Source: Sinomicrobium weinanense
Lineage (GTDB): Bacteria > Bacteroidota > Bacteroidia > Flavobacteriales > Flavobacteriaceae
Direction of reading: 5' to 3'
Length of the DNA stretch: 64,000 bases
Assembly (NCBI RefSeq): GCF_018863395.1
Contig: NZ_JAHKRR010000004.1
Coordinates: 310,001-374,000 of the forward strand
A model generated the notes under the pieces. That model was given only the letters and a program-made list of their open reading frames with translations. It had not been told where the DNA came from and did no database searches. Position 1 is the stretch's first letter. Every line of letters starts with the position of its first letter. A program made the translations under genes and the position numbers. Shown here piece by piece: positions 62,017 through 64,000 of this stretch.

Positions 62017-63228
62017 CTATAATATCTCGGCGACCACAAAAGTACTCCCTCCTATGTATATAAAATCTCCCTTATTTGCTTTGGCCAGGGCGTCATTATA
62101 GGCTTTTTTTACCGAAGGGAATATATTTCCCGTAAGACCATATCGCTGCGCGTGGTCGCGGAGCTCTTCTGCCGGGAGTGCCCTGGATATGGCAGGTGAG
62201 GCAAAATAATAGGTTGCCTCTTGTGGAAAAAGGGGAAGTATACTGTTCAGGTCCTTGCCCCGGACAACTCCCAATACGATATGCAGGTTTTTGTATTCCT
62301 CGCTTTCTATCTGGTGCATCACCAGGCGTAATCCTTCAGCATTGTGGGCGGTATCGCAGATCACTTTCGGCGCTGTCCGTAATTGCTGCCATCTTCCTTT
62401 CAGGCCGGTGTTCTGTACCACTTTTATCAACCCGGAAAGCATGTTCTCTTCACTGATGTCGAAACGCTTCAGATGCCGGGCCGTGGCTATTGCGGCGCGT
62501 ATGTTCTTTTTCTGGTATATGCCCAGGAGGTCACTTTCTATGGTTTCCAGGGAGAGGTCTTCGGCCAGGAATAGCTCGGAACCATTATCACGGGCCACTT
62601 TCCGGAATACAGGGAAGGTTTCTGCCTGGTATTCGCTAATGACCACTGGGACCCCGGGTTTGATAATACCGGCCTTTTCAAAAGCTATTTTTTCAAGTGT
62701 ATCTCCCAGGATGTCCGTATGGTCGTAGCCTATATTGGTGATCACCGAGATTTCCGGGGTAATGATATTGGTAGAATCCAGCCGGCCGCCAAGTCCTACC
62801 TCGATAATGGCGATATCCACCTTTTTCCGTGCAAAAAAGTCGAAGGCCATACCTACGGTCATCTCGAAGAAGGAGAGGTCCTGTTCTTCCAGGAAAGGTT
62901 TGTTGTCTTTGATGAAATTTACAACAAAATCTTCTTCGGCCTCAATGCCGTTGATCTTTATCCGTTCCCTGAAATCCTTTAGGTGCGGGGAGGTGTACAG
63001 CCCGGTTTTATATCCCGCTTCCTGTAATATGGATGCAAGCATATGGCTCACGGAGCCTTTTCCGTTGGTCCCGGCAACATGTACGGTCCTGATCCTGTTT
63101 TCGGGGTTGCCAAGGTGGCGGCAAAATTCCCGGATATTGTCCAGTTTGGGTTTCAGGGCTGTTTTGCCCTGCTGCTGGTACATGGGCAGCCTGTTGAACA
63201 TCCACTGCAGTGTTTCCTGGTATGTCAT
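62017..63228 (-). CDS. folC: Bifunctional folylpolyglutamate synthase / dihydrofolate synthase
   Basis: Adds glutamate to dihydropteroate and to folates, with ATP, in the cytoplasm. About 403 residues from the preferred ATG at 63228 (MTYQETLQWMFNRLPMYQ); the longer frame to 63315 gives an unconserved 29-residue leader. Mur-ligase-type motifs: HVAGTNGKGSVSHMLASIL (P-loop), GLYTSPHLKDFRERI, IIEVGLGGRLDSTNII, NIGYDHTDILGDTLEKIAFEKAGIIK and VICDTAHNAEG. A gene for a TonB-like protein lies upstream on the same strand, the arrangement often seen with exbB/exbD in Bacteroidota. Confidence 0.95.
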   Translation of the reverse strand: MTYQETLQWMFNRLPMYQQQGKTALKPKLDNIREFCRHLGNPENRIRTVHVAGTNGKGSVSHMLASILQEAGYKTGLYTSPHLKDFRERIKINGIEAEEDFVVNFIKDNKPFLEEQDLSFFEMTVGMAFDFFARKKVDIAIIEVGLGGRLDSTNIITPEISVITNIGYDHTDILGDTLEKIAFEKAGIIKPGVPVVISEYQAETFPVFRKVARDNGSELFLAEDLSLETIESDLLGIYQKKNIRAAIATARHLKRFDISEENMLSGLIKVVQNTGLKGRWQQLRTAPKVICDTAHNAEGLRLVMHQIESEEYKNLHIVLGVVRGKDLNSILPLFPQEATYYFASPAISRALPAEELRDHAQRYGLTGNIFPSVKKAYNDALAKANKGDFIYIGGSTFVVAEIL

Positions 63229-63345
63229 GTAGTATGATAGTGATTTTGCAGATTGATGAAGGGATTTCTTTATCTTCTTTATAGGGTACACTTCCCGATA
63301 GAGACGCACGGCCACGTGTCTTTACGATAGGATCTGTTTTTGTTG

Positions 63346-64000
63346 TTAATCCCCCAGTTTAAAGTTGATCACAACAAAACCGATCTGTCTGGAAGGTGCA
63401 TCGGAATCCGGGTTCCATTTAAACATAAGGGCAGTCTTTTTAGCGGGGTCGAGCAGGCAGGGATGATTGTTGGTAGTACCTTTTACGCCGGGAACAGCAT
63501 CGATAACATTTCCGTTTTTATCCACTTCGATCTTTACCACAACCCGTCCTTCTTCATTACAATCCTGTTGGACCTTGCCTTTGGATAGCAGAGAACGGCC
63601 ATTAAGGCCATAACCTACACCTCCGGAACCCGAGCCGGGCGAACCGTAATGGCTGCTGGCATAGGGGTCTCCTTCCGGGTTCCCCTTGTCACCCGCCTGG
63701 CTGTCATCGCCTTCTCCTGCATTTTCCGTTCCCTCCGTTTTAGGCCCGTTCAGGATGTTGCTGAGAGCGTCGGTCGTAGACTTTGAGGGTTTTTTAGGCT
63801 CTTCTTTGGGTTTTTCTTCCACCGGTTTTGGGGTTTCCTCGGTGACTACCGGTTTTTTCTCTTCTTTGGGTGAAATAACGGGGGCGTCTTCCGTATCGTC
63901 AGTGAGCACTTCTTCCTGAGGTTCTTCCACTTCGGCCGGTTCCTGTTCGGTTACTGTTTCCTCGGGTTGTTCTTCCTGTATTTTTTCTTCTTGGGGGGCA
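63346..64000 (-). CDS. TonB-like protein (5' end outside the window)
   Basis: The frame is open to the window edge, so the N-terminal membrane anchor is not seen. The visible part has a Glu/Pro/Lys-rich periplasmic spacer (VTEETPKPVEEKPKEEPKK), a Gly-rich stretch (GSPGSGSGGVGYGLNGRS) and a TonB-like C-terminal domain (GRVVVKIEVDKNGNVIDAVPGV) ending INFKLGD. It resembles TonB energy transducers, with the ExbB/ExbD genes probably beyond the edge. Two Cys (QQDC and HPCL) are 33 residues apart, the same spacing as in the TonB-like protein at 17986. It lies upstream of folC in the same direction. Confidence 0.85.
   Translation of the reverse strand, partial: APQEEKIQEEQPEETVTEQEPAEVEEPQEEVLTDDTEDAPVISPKEEKKPVVTEETPKPVEEKPKEEPKKPSKSTTDALSNILNGPKTEGTENAGEGDDSQAGDKGNPEGDPYASSHYGSPGSGSGGVGYGLNGRSLLSKGKVQQDCNEEGRVVVKIEVDKNGNVIDAVPGVKGTTNNHPCLLDPAKKTALMFKWNPDSDAPSRQIGFVVINFKLGD

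Noticed and set aside
1-64000. CRISPR arrays, integrase or transposase genes, rRNA operons, riboswitches
   Set aside because: None was found on reading: no regularly spaced repeats with unique spacers, no recombinase motifs, no rRNA or known riboswitch consensus.

Overview
The window comes from a member of the Bacteroidota, most probably a Flavobacteriaceae. The evidence is a SusC/SusD pair, TonB-dependent receptors with N-terminal carboxypeptidase-regulatory-like domains, DUF5916 and DUF3098 proteins, the ftsX-DUF3098-uppP-truB gene order, and -7 boxes of the form TAnnTTTG. The genus cannot be fixed from the sequence alone. No integrase, transposase gene, CRISPR array, rRNA gene or replication origin was seen.

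Layout. 1-6621: a very large alpha-2-macroglobulin-like protein (5' end outside the window) meets a lipoprotein serpin tail to tail, so two unrelated protease-inhibitor families lie side by side. 6827-12843: a DUF5916 outer-membrane protein, a 336-bp MITE-like element with perfect terminal inverted repeats, and DNA polymerase I. 13189-17885: a DeoR regulator, anhydro-MurNAc kinase, a divergent HxlR/SDR pair, a small membrane protein and an AraC regulator. 17986-25235 (minus strand): a TonB-like protein, truB, uppP, a DUF3098 protein, ftsX and mfd. 25429-25860: a TerB-like protein.

26035-29330 (minus strand) is the most unusual region: a compact operon of a coiled-coil protein, a helical protein with a roadblock/MglB-like domain, a Ras/Rab-like small GTPase and a hybrid histidine kinase, the last three joined by overlapping reading frames. 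It is followed by fructose-1,6-bisphosphatase, a GNAT acetyltransferase, aspartokinase and NagA. 34074-36858 is an ECF sigma factor, a HEAT-repeat anti-sigma factor and two secreted DUF4097-like proteins. 37201-42926 holds a META lipoprotein and a metal-uptake-type cluster (cysteine-motif protein, Met/His-rich barrel, TonB-dependent receptor, PepSY protein).

43078-61357 is a polysaccharide utilisation locus. A LacI regulator faces two 16-bp operator-like palindromes and then a sodium-solute symporter, an FAD oxidoreductase, SusC, SusD, a GH9-like protein, a two-domain esterase, a GH78 alpha-L-rhamnosidase and a sialate-O-acetylesterase-type protein. The likely substrate is an acetylated rhamnose-containing glycan: the surface SusCD complex binds and imports oligosaccharides, the esterases and glycosidases trim them, and the symporter and oxidoreductase handle a released sugar. 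The locus ends at a small GIY-YIG gene with an aberrant C-terminus and a run of two identical tRNA-Val(UAC) genes plus a third, defective tRNA-like sequence. The window closes with folC and the start-less end of a second TonB-like protein.
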